From positions 36,412,019 through 36,476,018 of the forward strand of contig CM049306.1 of assembly GCA_026874595.1 (NCBI GenBank): a stretch of DNA of 64,000 nt. The letters are read 5' to 3'. Below, piece after piece: positions 39,701 to 52,563 of this stretch (position 1 is the first letter of the stretch; each line of letters opens with the position of its first letter). Origin of the DNA: Sipunculus nudus (Eukaryota > Annelida > Sipuncula > Golfingiida > Sipunculidae). A program made the translations under genes and the position numbers. A model generated the notes under the pieces. The model was given only the letters and a program-made list of their open reading frames with translations. It did not search any database and was not told the DNA's origin.

Positions 39701-40280
39701 AACCTGACTCTCTATCTGAATAGCCATATGACTTTTTTAAATGAAACCTTTAAAAATGTAACACTATATTCATAAATAAAATGTTAACCCATTTCCAGTG
39801 TAAATACTTTTAATATATAATTTTGTGTTGAATTTTGCATAAATAATTATAACTAAGCTTTTCACTGCATTTTCTTTGTTATGATTATTTTTTTTTTAAA
39901 TTCCCTTTCTACTGCATTTTCTTTTTTTTAAATTGTTGCATTAAAAATAAATTTAAATAAATGAAATAAATTATTATTATAAATATGATGAATTTGTAAA
40001 GTTAAAATGAGGAACTGAGTCAGAGTGATAAATATGTCGACCATTAATATTTATAGTTATATGAAATTTATAAATCTAATACTTATAAAAGGAATTTGGT
40101 TAAAGTTTTTTTCGCAATGTTCTCTAAAACGCGCTGTGTACAGTACTGTGCCATACATTATTTTAAAGGTTATTATCCCCGCAGTGACATAGGTGATATG
40201 AGACTAAAAAATTTTTAATGTACATATAATTTTGGGTGATTTTTCCGTTTTTACTGACTTGCACTGAGTTTAGACTGAGC
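36798..40280 (+). other. Intron segment with regulatory-like island
   Basis: The segment 37,860-38,340 stands out from the AT-rich surroundings by balanced composition and E-box, GATA and TTTATC words (CAGCTG, TGATAAGG, CTGATAAAG). The part 38,400-38,760 and 39,740-40,100 is AT-rich filler. A 158-codon reading frame at 39,152-39,628, the longest in the window, is interrupted by CA repeats and shows no family motif. Confidence 0.4.
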
Positions 40281-40374
40281 ACAGCCGAACTGCTTTCGGC
40301 AATGACCAGAAAGCTCGCATCGTGGTCCCTCAACCTCAGACTATTGTTCATATTAATAACGCTTGCTTTCAGTG
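40281..40374 (+). promoter_or_regulatory. Possible internal promoter for an alternative first exon
   Basis: A short CpG-enriched patch (CAGCCGAACTGCTTTCGGCA and CTCGCATCGTGG) in otherwise AT-rich intron DNA directly precedes the candidate exon at 40,375. Alternatively the GCTTGCTTTCAG at 40,361-40,372 is a 3' splice site and the exon is internal. No TATA box is seen. Confidence 0.3.
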
Positions 40375-40430
40375 ATGGATTTGAGCATGTCGGGCATTAC
40401 ATTTGAACGAGGCTCTCACCCACGTGCGTG
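40375..40430 (+). CDS. Candidate alternative first exon of the PET-LIM gene
   Basis: Starts with ATG in good context (G at -3, G at +4) after an in-frame TAA at 40,357-40,359. Encodes 18 residues, MDLSMSGITFERGSHPRA, plus TG of the next codon. It ends in CGTG|GTAAGTAA, a perfect donor, in phase 2. The exon at 36,715-36,797 also ends in phase 2, so both can be joined to the same downstream exon in frame. Alternative first exons upstream of a shared PET-LIM body are known for Drosophila prickle (pk and sple forms) and for vertebrate Prickle genes, and the short form would lack the Cys motif. The sequence itself matches nothing I recognise, so the coding status rests on the start, donor, phase and local CpG content. 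Confidence 0.4.
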
Positions 40431-43400
40431 GTAAGTAAAAGAGAAAAACATGTTTCTCCCTTTATGAAATGGAGAGTTCAGGAGTATTAATGACCTAATT
40501 CAAGGTCCCAATTTCAGGAACAGGGTTGTGTAGGGGTGGCGGGGGTTTAAGGCCTCAAATGTGTCTGATATGGTGAAGAAGAAGGTTGCGGTGGCTGAAA
40601 ATGGGATAAGGACCCTCTGCATGGAGTCCTTACGATATACTTACGATGTATGCATATTTCTGTTTCTTTCTTCAGGAACAGATTCCATGCAATGCCAATT
40701 TAATAAATCTGTCATGTGTTCCTCACATCAACCTAATCTTTATACGTCCAACGATAGAATCCAGTAAGATATCATCGAAAACAGGAATGTTCCCGCCTCT
40801 CATTCTGTTTCGAAATGTAAACATCGTCACTGACCAGGTCTTCAAGGTAAACATACCAGGATATGAATTTTTTGCCACAAGCACAGCGCAGCAAAATAAA
40901 TGTAGAATTATTTATAAATGTCTTATTAAAACAGTTTCCCACTGAAAAACCTATATTTTCGTTAACTTTTAGAACAAAAAATGAGCCAACATTCCACATC
41001 TCAGTTAATATATCTCCCCAACCCCAGTTTAGGCCCGGTATACCGGGTTTATCAGCTAGTATTATTATATAGTGAATGTAATGAATAAATTTGCATATTA
41101 AGTCTGCCACTTACATTTAGTCATGTTGTGTTGTTTTATTTATTTCTGATTAATTGTCTTGATTTAATAATTCTTATATACTAAATAATATTTGATAAAT
41201 GATACTTTTTCAATCAAATACAGCAATAAAAATTGTATGATATCATTGTTTATACCATGAAAATAAACCAAAATATGATTATTTTACATGTCTAACTTCA
41301 TCAAAGTGCCAGACTCTGCCACCATAGCTATTTCTGTTGATAAATCTTGCGTAATTAACGAAATACTTACTTCTTAGTCCAGATATAATCTGCAGACAGA
41401 ATTTTGATCAAGCAAGCAAAATTTCTTGCTTTATTTTTATAAGCCAGCTAAATTAACAACGATACTGGGGTCGGCTTTATTCAGGAATTTTGCTGATCTT
41501 AGGATTGTGTCCTAATTGAGTTAGCCTGAAGTTTGTTATCTTGGGCAATATGCGTGATTAGCTGGCGGCTATTGGCAGCCCGAGGGAGGGGGTGGACCTG
41601 CGACCCATGGAGGGTGTATCTCACTGTGTTGTCTGACTGATCACTGTTACACTATGATTTAGTTGACAGCAACGTTGTCTTCAAATTACTCCTATCTGAT
41701 GTTGAACAATTGCTGTCTTGGGATGTGCTGGTCTACTGTGATCTGCAAGTCAGGAGTTGTGACTTGACAGCCTGAACAAAATTACTGGCTTTACTGTCAG
41801 GACCGCCACCCAATTACCATACAGAACCCAAACAGAGACAGGAAATGTCTCTAATAACTTTGTCATGCATGGACAGCACTTGCCTGTGGGGGTTCCATTG
41901 AATTACACTGTAATGACCAGTTATAAAGATGACTGCCCAGTAATTTTATCTGGAGTCTGTACTTATTTATTATACTCAGAGCATTCTCGTAAGTTGGAGA
42001 TCACTGATTTTATTGCAATTATTCAGTATTGTGCAGGCACAACACAAAAGGGGATGCTTTGTATTCAGAAGCATAATTTGATATTAACTGATGGGCCATA
42101 GTGCGCTTCTGTTGTTAAAACCTTGGATAGGTTGTAGTGAAAAGTCGTTTTGACAGACTATTAAAGACATGTATCAGAATACCTTATTCAGTGCTTGCCC
42201 TAGTGGCATTTGTTAAAAATACTGATTGTATCATATGTGAGTTACTATCCAGTTGCCCATTTCCTGTGTGAATCAGGAGGCACACATAGTAATTCTTGAA
42301 AACAGCAATGGCCCAAGTCCTAAGTTAGATAGTGTGATATAAGATTTTTTAACCTACACAACTAATAAAACACTTACTGTGATTGGGTCTAAAGCTTAAA
42401 ACCTATTTGCTTACATATATATGTGAATATGTGTGTGTGTAAATATTGGTTCACATGATCAGTACATGCTTCAAAACCAATAAGTTGTGGACCTTCCTTT
42501 CCCCCTCCACCCTCCTTGCAACCCAATCCCCAAGAGAGGAAAAAGAAAGAATCAAATTATTTCTGCAGTTGTGTTAAAAAAAATTGGCACAGTATTGTTT
42601 GCAGTGATCAGCTTGTTGTCAGGGAGGATGACCTGGGGATTACCCATTGTAATTTAGTAATTGCATCCTGAATCAGTATGCAGATCTCCCTAAGATTGTC
42701 ATTGTTATGTGCATAACTGTCAACAAGTCTCATCGTGGTATGCAAGTGAGTGAGGATTGATGAAAGTGAGAGTCACAGATGAGTCATAGTAATCGTTGGC
42801 AGAAGTCAAAAGTTTTATTGATAATGTGATAGCAAAGAAAACATTACAAGAAAAAGTTTTCTGCAGATTTTCTAGTCTGCAAAAGGGCATGGTTCCAAAG
42901 ATTAACGTTAGAATCTATTGTTCTTCCCCACTACAGAGATTAGGGGAGACTTTTAAACAAGAAAAATGTCTGAGTTATGTTAAATATCTCTGAATTTGAT
43001 GATCTATTATCTTCATATTATTGAAAAATAAAGGAGTTTGAAAATGATTAAAATTTAATGTTATTCAAAAACATTCCAACATTTTAATTCTTTCTGTTCC
43101 CTTTTCTTTTCATACACTAATTGCCTGTCTTCTGTTATTAATATTTTAATATAGGTGCATCCTTCTGTGTTATCAAATCTGCTAAGTGATTGAAGGATTT
43201 ATTATATATTTTGGGATGTATACACATGTATTTCCAGTATATATATATATCTCATTAGGTTTAATACTATAAACTACCCATAACCACCCTTTAATGTTTC
43301 ATAGTAGAAATAGTCACTGAATCAGACTAGGAAAACTAGAGTGCACTATTTTCACTTAGAAACACAGAAAGCTCTTCTTTAACAATTAAATGTGTATGTT

Positions 43401-46054
43401 TCTGCTACTAGCTTTGGATCACAGTTAATAGGCACTCAAGAGGCGATCTGGAGTCTCTTGTAGGGTTCATGCCCAGTTCCTCCCTGACCAGGTACTGTAG
43501 TTGGTTGCCCGATGGCCATATCTCACTTCAGACATTAAATGGCTTATTCCCAGAGACCACAAGTACCCTAATGCTCAGGCAAGGCTTATACTAACATCGG
43601 CTGGCTTGTCTGAGCAGGACATGCTCTGACCATATGTATAGGCTTCGTGTAGCTGTGAGGGGTTTTCTAACCCTTTTGGCATGTTATCAATGTGCAGGTG
43701 ATACTGGGGTGAGAGGGTTTGTGTGTATGCCCTCACCTTCCTGAACTTTGCAGCATGGGCCTCTGATAGCTGTTGTTTCAAACAGAAAGCTGTCATACAT
43801 GCAGGGTTTTATTGGTGCTCTTATCCAGAAGACTCTTCAGGCATCCATTATCTCTTTTTGATCGTCAAGACCGAATCCCTCTTCATCAAGCAACACTGAT
43901 ATCTCCCTTTTTAGGGGTTATTCTTGTTGGTATGCTTTACACAAGACACTAAAGATTGCTGTTAAATCTGTCCAGAAAAACTGATCATTTTGAAAATAAA
44001 AACATTTAAATGAAAATCTTAATAAAAAGTGCATTTGATTATCATTTTGCTGTTAAAATTCACAAATAATATAGTTATATGTGAATTTTATATTAAAGAC
44101 AAAGATTGGTAATTTTTTCAATATTTGCAATGATCATCATTGGTTTCTTTCATATTTCATTATAAATTTATAAACCTCCATTGATGCAAATATATTAATT
44201 ATTATAAAATCTGTCAGGAAGCTTTTTTCTTAAGCTTATGAATATATATTGTTGATGAAATAAAGTGGAGACATCCTTGGTACCAGTAACCTTCTCAGCC
44301 AAAAGGTCTTCTTGAGCTGTCTTGCCATTTGACAATCCTATCAGTTTGAGAACATGAACACAGAAGCTGGCATAAAATATTTATGGCTCATTTAAACACC
44401 TGTGCCTAACCACCTGTAATCAATAATCACTACATGTTAGTCTTTTAAAGGTGCTTTAAAATTAATGAGCCGAGCACCTCGACGGTTGATGAAACCAGGC
44501 AGAGATTTGCTGTAATGCCCACTTAAAAACCTCCCCAAGTGCAAAAATACTTTAGATTTGACACAAATCCACTGATGGAGGATGACAGTCCGCATGCAAT
44601 ATGCATTCCTTTGACCCCTATGGCCTCCTGAAAATGCTTTCCTGCTCTCACAGATTGGATAATCAAGACTATATCTGTCCGCTCTGTCTGAGACGACCTT
44701 ACTTTTTACTTTGCTTCCGTCTGCATCACTCCCAAAGGAATAAATACAGGAAATAAGATGTACCTTGCCAGGGGTCTTGATTGGTTGAATGCATGTCTTG
44801 TAATTGGTTAATTTCTGTTAATAAACTGTTAATATACAGTAGAGTGTATTTATTTGCCACCACTTATTTAAATATTTTAATATAAATTAAATTGAATAAT
44901 TCATTTGAACTTTAAAAATTGTGCCAAACTGCTGATATCTGAAACAAGAATCATAATTTCTCTTTTGGCAATGTCTCATTTTGAAAAATGCCAGTATAAC
45001 CAGTGCACTTTTGCAATAATTTTTCACCATGTTCGGGTGTATTCTTTCCAGTAGTTTTAAGAGAACAGTGAACAAAAGCGATAACATTTTGGGGTGGATT
45101 GCATAAATTTGGGCTTGACCATGAGGTGGATATGTACATGAAAGCATTGAGATATGTATTTTCTTGATTGTAGGATAGCAGGTTATGGCAAATTTGTTCC
45201 AAGTAGCGTAGGAGAGTGTATTTTCAAAATAGTTTGCTTTAATAGCTTCACATATTAAATTTTTGCATTAAAATATAATAAAGAGCTCTTGGTCATTTGT
45301 TGCACACAATCATTTCTTCCTTCTAGGAAGTTATTTTTACACCCATCTGTTTGATTGTTTGTTATCAAGATTACATAAAAAATACTGAACTGTTTCCATG
45401 ACGTTTTGTGCAAGGGTTTGCCATGGTGCCATGGATCAGGAAAATCCCAATAAATGTTCAGTGTGGATCCAGGAAAAGCAGTTGGTCCAGTTTTGTTGCT
45501 TACTAAAGCTTTGCCTTGGCAGAGGTTTGCTCTCACCTGAGAAACCATTTAGTTGGTATGTAACCATTTGAAAGTTTGTTCCATGCAGCACAAGATGGTG
45601 TTTATAATCCAGGGGAAGAACGATTACCTTTGTTTAAGCAGCCTTCTTGAGGGGCTGAGTCACGCTGGTCGCCCCAGCACCACAATCTTTTCAGCAAAGA
45701 GCAAATGGCAACTCAGTTCTTTGGAGTGCTAGGCTGATTTGATTACTGCAGAATGATTGACATTTGAAATATTCCAGCTGTAGGAGACCCTTGAGTATGG
45801 AAATATCCAGAGCACCCCTCTCTGGTGTGGCCTGTGCCACAGGTTTTAATATATATATTTTTTCCTCATTTATGCTTGCATGCTCATGGTTTGACTATGG
45901 ATCAAACTTCATTGATTTAGTCATTAGCCCTGCCGGGGCTTTAGTATTTGCTTTTACTAATAAAATGCTTAAAATAAACGTGATTCCATGTACCTATAGA
46001 CTTAACTCAGTGTCAGCTCTTATCACTAAAGCCCTGTAAAGTCTGTATGGTGAA

Positions 46055-46150
46055 TCCCTAATATTTGCATAATAAGGCGTCACAAGGCTCTTTGAGGACC
46101 TGAGGATTCCCCATTATTTGCATATCAGGCCATCACGCCTCATGTGAGTG
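46055..46150. promoter_or_regulatory. Paired octamer (POU) sites in a short direct repeat
   Basis: ATTTGCAT occurs at 46,063-46,070 and 46,116-46,123, 53 bases apart. The surroundings are also alike: CCCTAATATTTGCATAATAA with GGCGTCAC, against CCCATTATTTGCATATCA with GGCCATCAC. This looks like an old local duplication of a POU-type site with its flanks. Further octamers are at 55,576 and 60,357. Binding is inference. Confidence 0.4.
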
Positions 46151-47736
46151 GCATCATTGCTATGAGAATGCCAACAGCGGTCCCACAGCTCGACCCACTT
46201 GGTAACATTCCAATGAAATGTATTCACGTAGTCCACACATGGACCTTAGTGTCCTATCATATATCTCTGCTGAACGAATATTATGGCCCATGGGCTAAAT
46301 GTAAGTGCATATTGTAGACAATATTGCAACAATTTTGTACCGACAGGTCCAATAAAATTCTTACTCCTGAGATGACAAGAGGAGCTGGCAGCATTTGTCT
46401 GATCCCGTGTATTAACTGTCCAATTCCGAATTGTGATCGTTTCAGTGAGCCAGTATATTTTGTCTGCCCTCGTCGAGTGTGCACCTGAATATCTTGCAGT
46501 GGTGATTGGTTGAACCAGAGTTTGTTAGGCCTACTTTCAAGAGTGGTTGGCCGATAAACGTTAACACTGAGGCTGAGGGTTATAGTGTTTTAAAGTCTCG
46601 CCAAACTCAACATAAGTGATGGCCTAAAAATATTAAGACAAATTAAATGGGAATATTAGGAGCCAATTGGAAGCCCTGAATAGGCGATGACTGAATGAAA
46701 CATGTTGGTTTTGAAAAAGATTCTGGGAAAGGCCACTGCTGACATCACTGGAAAAGACCTTAGTTCAGCGAGGCGGTGATGTGTGGCGCTGACCATCCAG
46801 GAACCGGCCAAGATTACCAGTCCATGAAATAAGAGTATCAGATAGTGGAAAATAAGTCATATGACTATAAGTGGCAGCAAGATTTCAGTACCGAAACTAA
46901 GTGCGATACAACGCAGGGATGTTTGATTTAGCTGTCAGAAGCAACTATAAGTGAGTTAAGTCATAACTATTTCTTGGACTGGGCCAGTCTTATTGAGTCT
47001 GGACATGGTCTATGGGTGATGAAGTACATCATGTAAGAAATATAAAATGAATTTAAAATGGATTGTCACTGATTTCTATTTTCTTTGGAATTACTATATA
47101 AAATTCTTAATTTCAGAAAATATTTGAAATCTATCTCTCATATTAATGTCAGACATATATTTATAATGGTAACATACTCAACAATTTGAGATAAATAAAC
47201 ACTCAAATTGCAAAAAAAATATGTGTACTCAAATTGTAAAAAATACAGTATAACTCCATGTCATTATATCTTTAGTTGAAATTATGCCAAAGCTATAATG
47301 GAATTAAAGCTCATACATAATTGTGATTATTACCCAGCATACCCTGTTTGTGTCCTACCTTGGCTTTTTTCAGTCAGTTCCATTTTCACACAAGGTTTTA
47401 CTGTACTACAGAAATGCTCGATCAGCATTGCTTCAGGTATTTAAAAGCAATGGCTACACTTACTACAACTTTTACAATGCCACTCCTGCCCATGCAAATT
47501 AAGTTATTGTTTCTCTTTGAAGTTCACTAATGGTCTTTGGACCTGTTTTGACCATTATGAACTTGACTGCTGTTTAGCCGGTTGATTCAAATGGCCATTT
47601 GTCTCAGATTGATGAGTGGTTAAGGTCCTTGTTGGGGCAGCCTGTCCACAGCTGTGACTGTGAAGTGACATGGTCCTGCCAGTGATGGAGTGGTTTTTGA
47701 ACAGGTTTGTTCTCTCACTAATTTAACGTTCCGGTT

Positions 47737-47786
47737 CATTCAGGCCAGTGCCACCAGTAACCATTCAGGCCAGTGCCACCAGTAAC
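47737..47786. repeat. Exact tandem duplication, 25-bp period
   Basis: CATTCAGGCCAGTGCCACCA plus GTAAC is present twice back to back. The copies are identical, so the duplication is recent. Confidence 0.95.
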
Positions 47787-49330
47787 AAGTGTTACAATGT
47801 TCTGTGACATATACATTGTTCTCAAATATAGGCCTTGTTTCTCGGTGTTTTTTCCACCAAAGAGCTTTTATTCATTATCTGAAATTACCTTGAATAAAAG
47901 TAACAAGGCACCTCACTTATTAAATAAATGCTTATTATATGTTGATATGTTGAATCATAACATGCATGGATAATTTCCATTCATTTCACTGTTGAAATAT
48001 GTGCCAAACAACTAAGTCACGGTTGAACGGTTGACTGTTATTGAAGCACTCATTAACAGACCGGAACATGTGATGTCAACGGTGGACGCTCAATTTGACG
48101 ACTGACCATAATTGCAGCGCGCTTACTGGCCTGCAGAGCTGGGAGATTCGGTCATAATAGGGAATATAGGAGTGGCTGCAATTGACAATCAAACAAATAT
48201 GCAATATAACAGTGGTAAATTTGGAACCAGAAAAATTGACCGTAATAGAAATTCTGACCTTTTTTCAGGAGAGACCATAAGCAGGAGTTCTACTGTTTTT
48301 ACTGTGTAATATTTGTATTGATGTTTCACCAGCTGGGCCGTCACACAATATTATATATATATGTTGATAGGAACACTTGATTATAATAATTTATATACCA
48401 CCATGTGATTTTTGTCATATCCATACCTTTATCTGTGTTAACACATGTACTTCACCAGCAATAAGGAGACAAGTAGTGGCAGAGGGTGCATGGCAACAAA
48501 TCAACCGAGCAAATCTCAACTATCATAACAGAGGCCTGGAAATCCAATAATAATTCACAAAGCAAGTTAGCTTGATCTAAAACCAAGATGTCACCTTTTT
48601 CTAGTGTGAAAACACAGGGGGTATAAACTAAACATAATTCAAGGTGTTGCGTAGCCGGTCCCTTGCAGTTTGATCACTGCATCTGCTAACCAAGTTGGGT
48701 AATAATCCATGGAGGTCTGTGTGTGGAGCCTGTACCTGCAGTATCTGTGTATCGTGTGACCAGTTTCACAGGTACGCCAGGCTTTGCATTGCAAATCGTG
48801 AAACCAGAAGGCCGTTCTTAGGTTATAGATGAGGGGCTGTACACCCCAGAAGGGATAGACTTACATATTACAGATTCACACAGAACACGAAAAGCAAATA
48901 GACTCAGTGGTCTGGAGAGGTACGGCCTAAGCTGTGTGGCTGTATTGAGAAAACATTTTCACAGCTTTAGTCATGTTTGCTCCTTTGGAGAGTTGTATAG
49001 GCTTCATGTAGTGTTTGTGTGCCAGGTACTTGGGGCTTTACTTGGTATATATCCTCTTGCCTCTAGTTGCTTTGACTACTCTGACTTAAGTTACAAACTG
49101 GTTTATATGCTACTTAAATATGCTTATAATAATTTTGACTTTAAAAACAAGATACAGTAAAAAGTTTATGAAAAATTAACATAAAACAGATCTATATACA
49201 GTGTATGGAGTTTCACAGTGGTGAAACTGTGGGCAGGTGAGACAGAGAAATTTGACCATAATAAAAAGGCGTCCATACAGGAGAGGTTACATAATTTTGA
49301 ATTTATAACTTGTCTCAAAACTTCCTCAGG

Positions 49331-49553
49331 TGTCTGTAATAAAAATGTACCTGTAATATGGAAATGCCTGTAATATAATTGTTCCTGTGAATGTAAGTGT
49401 AATATGGAGGTGTCTATAATTTCGAGATCATTGTAAAATGAAAGTTCTTGTAATATGGATTAGTCTGTAATAGGAAGGTTGTCAATAGATCGTCTGTAAT
49501 AAGGAGGAATTCGTAATATGGAGGTGTCCATAATATGGAGGTTTCTGTATACT
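49331..49553. repeat. Degenerate minisatellite, ~17-20-bp unit
   Basis: About a dozen units of the form TGTAATATGGAGGTGTC with substitutions and small indels (clear units near 49,347, 49,403, 49,450, 49,513 and 49,528). Non-coding. Confidence 0.8.
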
Positions 49554-50668
49554 GTACCAGGGGTTTCAACATAATAAGGTTAAATTAATTTGATGGTATT
49601 ACATATTTACCGCAAATTGATTGTAATAAATTAAATGCCACTAGTGATCACCATACCAGTTGATGTTTTGCAAACAAATTATTCTGTGCAGACCCAAAGT
49701 AAATTTTGACACCTTAAGTCCAACCCTTAGTTCCCCTTTGGCTTTGGCCAGTCAGTAAGATTACCAACAGATGTGAGGCCTGTAGTAAACTTCAAATCAT
49801 GCATAGTGTGTAGGGTACATGCATGGACAACATATGTTTTGCACATTGGAGGAAATGCTAAACACTTTGCCAGCCCAGCCCTGATACACACATCCATGGG
49901 CATGCAATCCTCACAGAAACTGACCAAGGACGCACTTCACGTTGTTTGAAAGTCTGCGGAAAGTGTTTCAAAACCCCACGGTGGTCAAGTCCTGATTGTA
50001 GCAGACTTGCGGAATCTGCCCAACATGCCATTTGTTCTCTCCCATCAGATCCCCAGACAGTTGTGGCATTTTGCCTCACTCTCTGTACACATGTATCATT
50101 CTTCACCAGAGCCCCCTGTTGCCCAGGTTAACAACTGGAGTGGCACACAGGGCAGTTAGGCATAATTGTCATTAGGGCCCCTAATATACAAATCTTGCTT
50201 TGACATCAGGTGCATATGAAATAAGTTGGCTACTTCCTCATTTCTTACACACAAGTCTAAAGATGCACATCTCGGGGGCCTGCCAATATTGTTAGTAAGT
50301 AATACGTCATGCTTCATGTGGTCTCAAAACCACACAACAGGTGACCCCCGTGACATGGGTGACCTCATTACAACCAAAGTTTTGCCCCCAGTGCAACCAA
50401 AGAAGTCGGTGCAAGGTTTAGTTCTGTTCAGTCAGTCTTGAACATTGATTGTTCGCTGGCCTTATGTTCACAAGTAAATCAAGCACCCAGACTGCTGCCT
50501 ATTAATCACTGTGCATGTATAGTAGGTGTACATATTCTACTCCCCTTTTGATGTTTTAAAGAGGATTTTTACAGAACTCTTTGACCTTGCACCAAATCAT
50601 TGTAAACCTCATCCAACTGACAAAGCAGTCAGTCAAGTTGTTGTTTTGTTCATCTGGGGTTTTTTTAG

Positions 50669-52563
50669 CTCAGCTGACTATAAGTCATCTGAGCTATAGT
50701 CGTGGTCCATTGTCCGTCGTCCGTCCGTCCGTCCGTCCGTAGATGTGGCACGTTTTGAAACCGTAAGACCTAGGAATCCAAAATTCAGCATAATGTTAGA
50801 TGTCCCCAAGATCTCCTACCAAGCCGAAAACTGGGTCTTTGCGACTTCGTTCCTTTTAGAAATTAAGGAAAAACCTCAATTTTTTATTAAAATCCTATTT
50901 TCACACTTCAGGACTGCCTAATATCAAAACCACTCATCTGTTTTTCCTCATATTTACCATAAATATTCTTCTATATAGTTCCTATGTACATGCCAGAAAT
51001 TAAGTCTGTTAAGTATAAATTCTTTAAGTTATGGGCCCAAACATAATGGACTTTGTAAAAAATCAGGAAAAATATTTACTCACTTAACATGAAAAATTTT
51101 GAAACTAGAGTCTGTTTTCCCAAGTATATAACTATGTTTAATTAAGATTCAATTGTTTACCCAAAATTAGATCTGAATTTTGTAAATTTTTTAAGTAATT
51201 AGCATAAAAATAAAATCAGTACCTTAAATTTTGCCCAACTTTGACCATGGCACGTTTATTTCCTGTAAGTACCATTGATTTAATTTTCACAGCATGTAAA
51301 CATAAATATTTAATTTGTTTAAATCTGAAATTTGGAAGTAAAAGCTTGAAAATTAAGCTAGTTATTGATTTTTTTCTTGAGGCTCTATTATAGTCATTTG
51401 CTTTGTTGACAGATTACAGATGCAGGGTCCCACTCCAGGTCACTGGAAGTCAGCTATGCCAGGGTTTCTGATTTGTTACAGTAACTGGGGGAGATCCCCT
51501 GCTGTAACAGGTGTACAGTTATTCTCATATCCCCACCCCAATGACCGCCCCCCCCCCCCCCCCCCCGGCAAACCCAACCCACCAAGTGTTATGCAGTATT
51601 GTTATTGTTTTCACTGTATCTCCTTAATTGTAATGCTGTTTCCACTCTGAAATGCAAAAACTTTCCTTGAAAAAGTAATTCAAGGTATAATCCAGAAGAT
51701 GCAATGTTGTGTAATGTAGCATTTTAAAAGAAATCATTTTTCTTTTAAATGATTTTACCAATCATAATGGAACCCATCAGTATGCTTAAATTATGATAAA
51801 ATATGAAGCACATTATGGATAAATAAAGACACAATTAAATATTTTGAAATCTAAATCAAGTATTTTTTTTAGATATTCATTGTTTTGCAGATTTAAAAGA
51901 TATATTTTTGTGGTAAAAAATAAATAAACATTTGTATGCATGATGTGTTGTTATCTGACAAGATTGAGATTTATGATGATGCAATTGAGAATTATGAATC
52001 AACTTTTATATTCAGATATATATGTTTTATTGAAAATGTATAGAAATATAAACTTAAATTAAAAAAAAAATTGATGTGATAAAAAAATGAGGATTTATTA
52101 CAAACATTTGTTCATTATTTTCCTGCATCAGCAGAATTTGAGATCAGGCTTTGTTTGCCATGTTTTATGTTGTTAATTAGTTATATTTCAACTGTATACA
52201 TTTCATTAAAAAAAACATATATTTAATAATATATATTATACAAAAAAAAAATTCGATTGAAAAAAATGTGTAAACTACTGTAAACAGTTAATCGAAAAGC
52301 CAACTAATGATCATGGTAATTGTACAGATCATTTGTTCACAAACTGCTCACATGCTTCAGTTTCAACATTAGGAAACACATGGTCAGGTCACAAAATATT
52401 ATTTGCAACAATTTCTTGCTCATCAATACAAACCAATCATATAAACCAACCATGGCCTTTATTACCTCTTCCTCTTACACTTTATCTCCATTTGATATTA
52501 TTTTAGATTTTTACCTTCAAGGTTAACGTCAGCTGAGCACAGTGACCCATAGGTCCCTTGTTT
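50669..52563 (+). mobile_element. Bivalve-type dispersed repeat with CCGT run
   Basis: The left end reads TTAGCTCAGCTGAC followed by an inexact mirror (CATCTGAGCTA), CATTGTCCGTCGTC and then a run of CCGT units to about 50,740. The right end near 52,526-52,560 has GTCAGCTGAGCAC and then ACCCATAGGTCCCTTG. GTCAGCTGAG on the right is the reverse complement of CTCAGCTGAC on the left, so the element has inverted ends of about 10 bases. I know this layout (AGCT-rich end, TCCGTC run, and a GGxCCCTTG or GGCCTCTTG end) from highly repeated sequences of oysters and scallops. The interior is AT-rich and non-coding, with a poly-C tract at 51,547-51,566. The superfamily is not clear to me. Confidence 0.6.
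50715..50742. repeat. CCGT tetranucleotide run
   Basis: Four to five CCGT units after TGTCCGTCGT, part of the left end of the dispersed repeat. Confidence 0.85.

Larger units (their letters stand above)
40431..50660 (+). other. Large intron, enhancer-like islands
   Basis: No exon found. Islands of balanced composition with homeodomain, E-box and octamer words lie at about 41,460-41,850, 43,430-43,860, 44,280-44,800, 45,560-46,500, 46,520-46,960, 47,540-47,700, 48,470-48,900 and 49,720-50,660, separated by AT-rich filler such as 42,990-43,260 and 43,960-44,270. Such alternation is typical of long regulatory introns of developmental genes. Conservation could not be tested. Confidence 0.4.

Noticed and set aside
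40660-40760. Acceptor-like TTTCTTTCTTCAG followed by coding-looking DNA
   Set aside because: The three possible frames after it run into stops or give no PET-LIM residues. It does not supply the expected KxCxxCKC exon.
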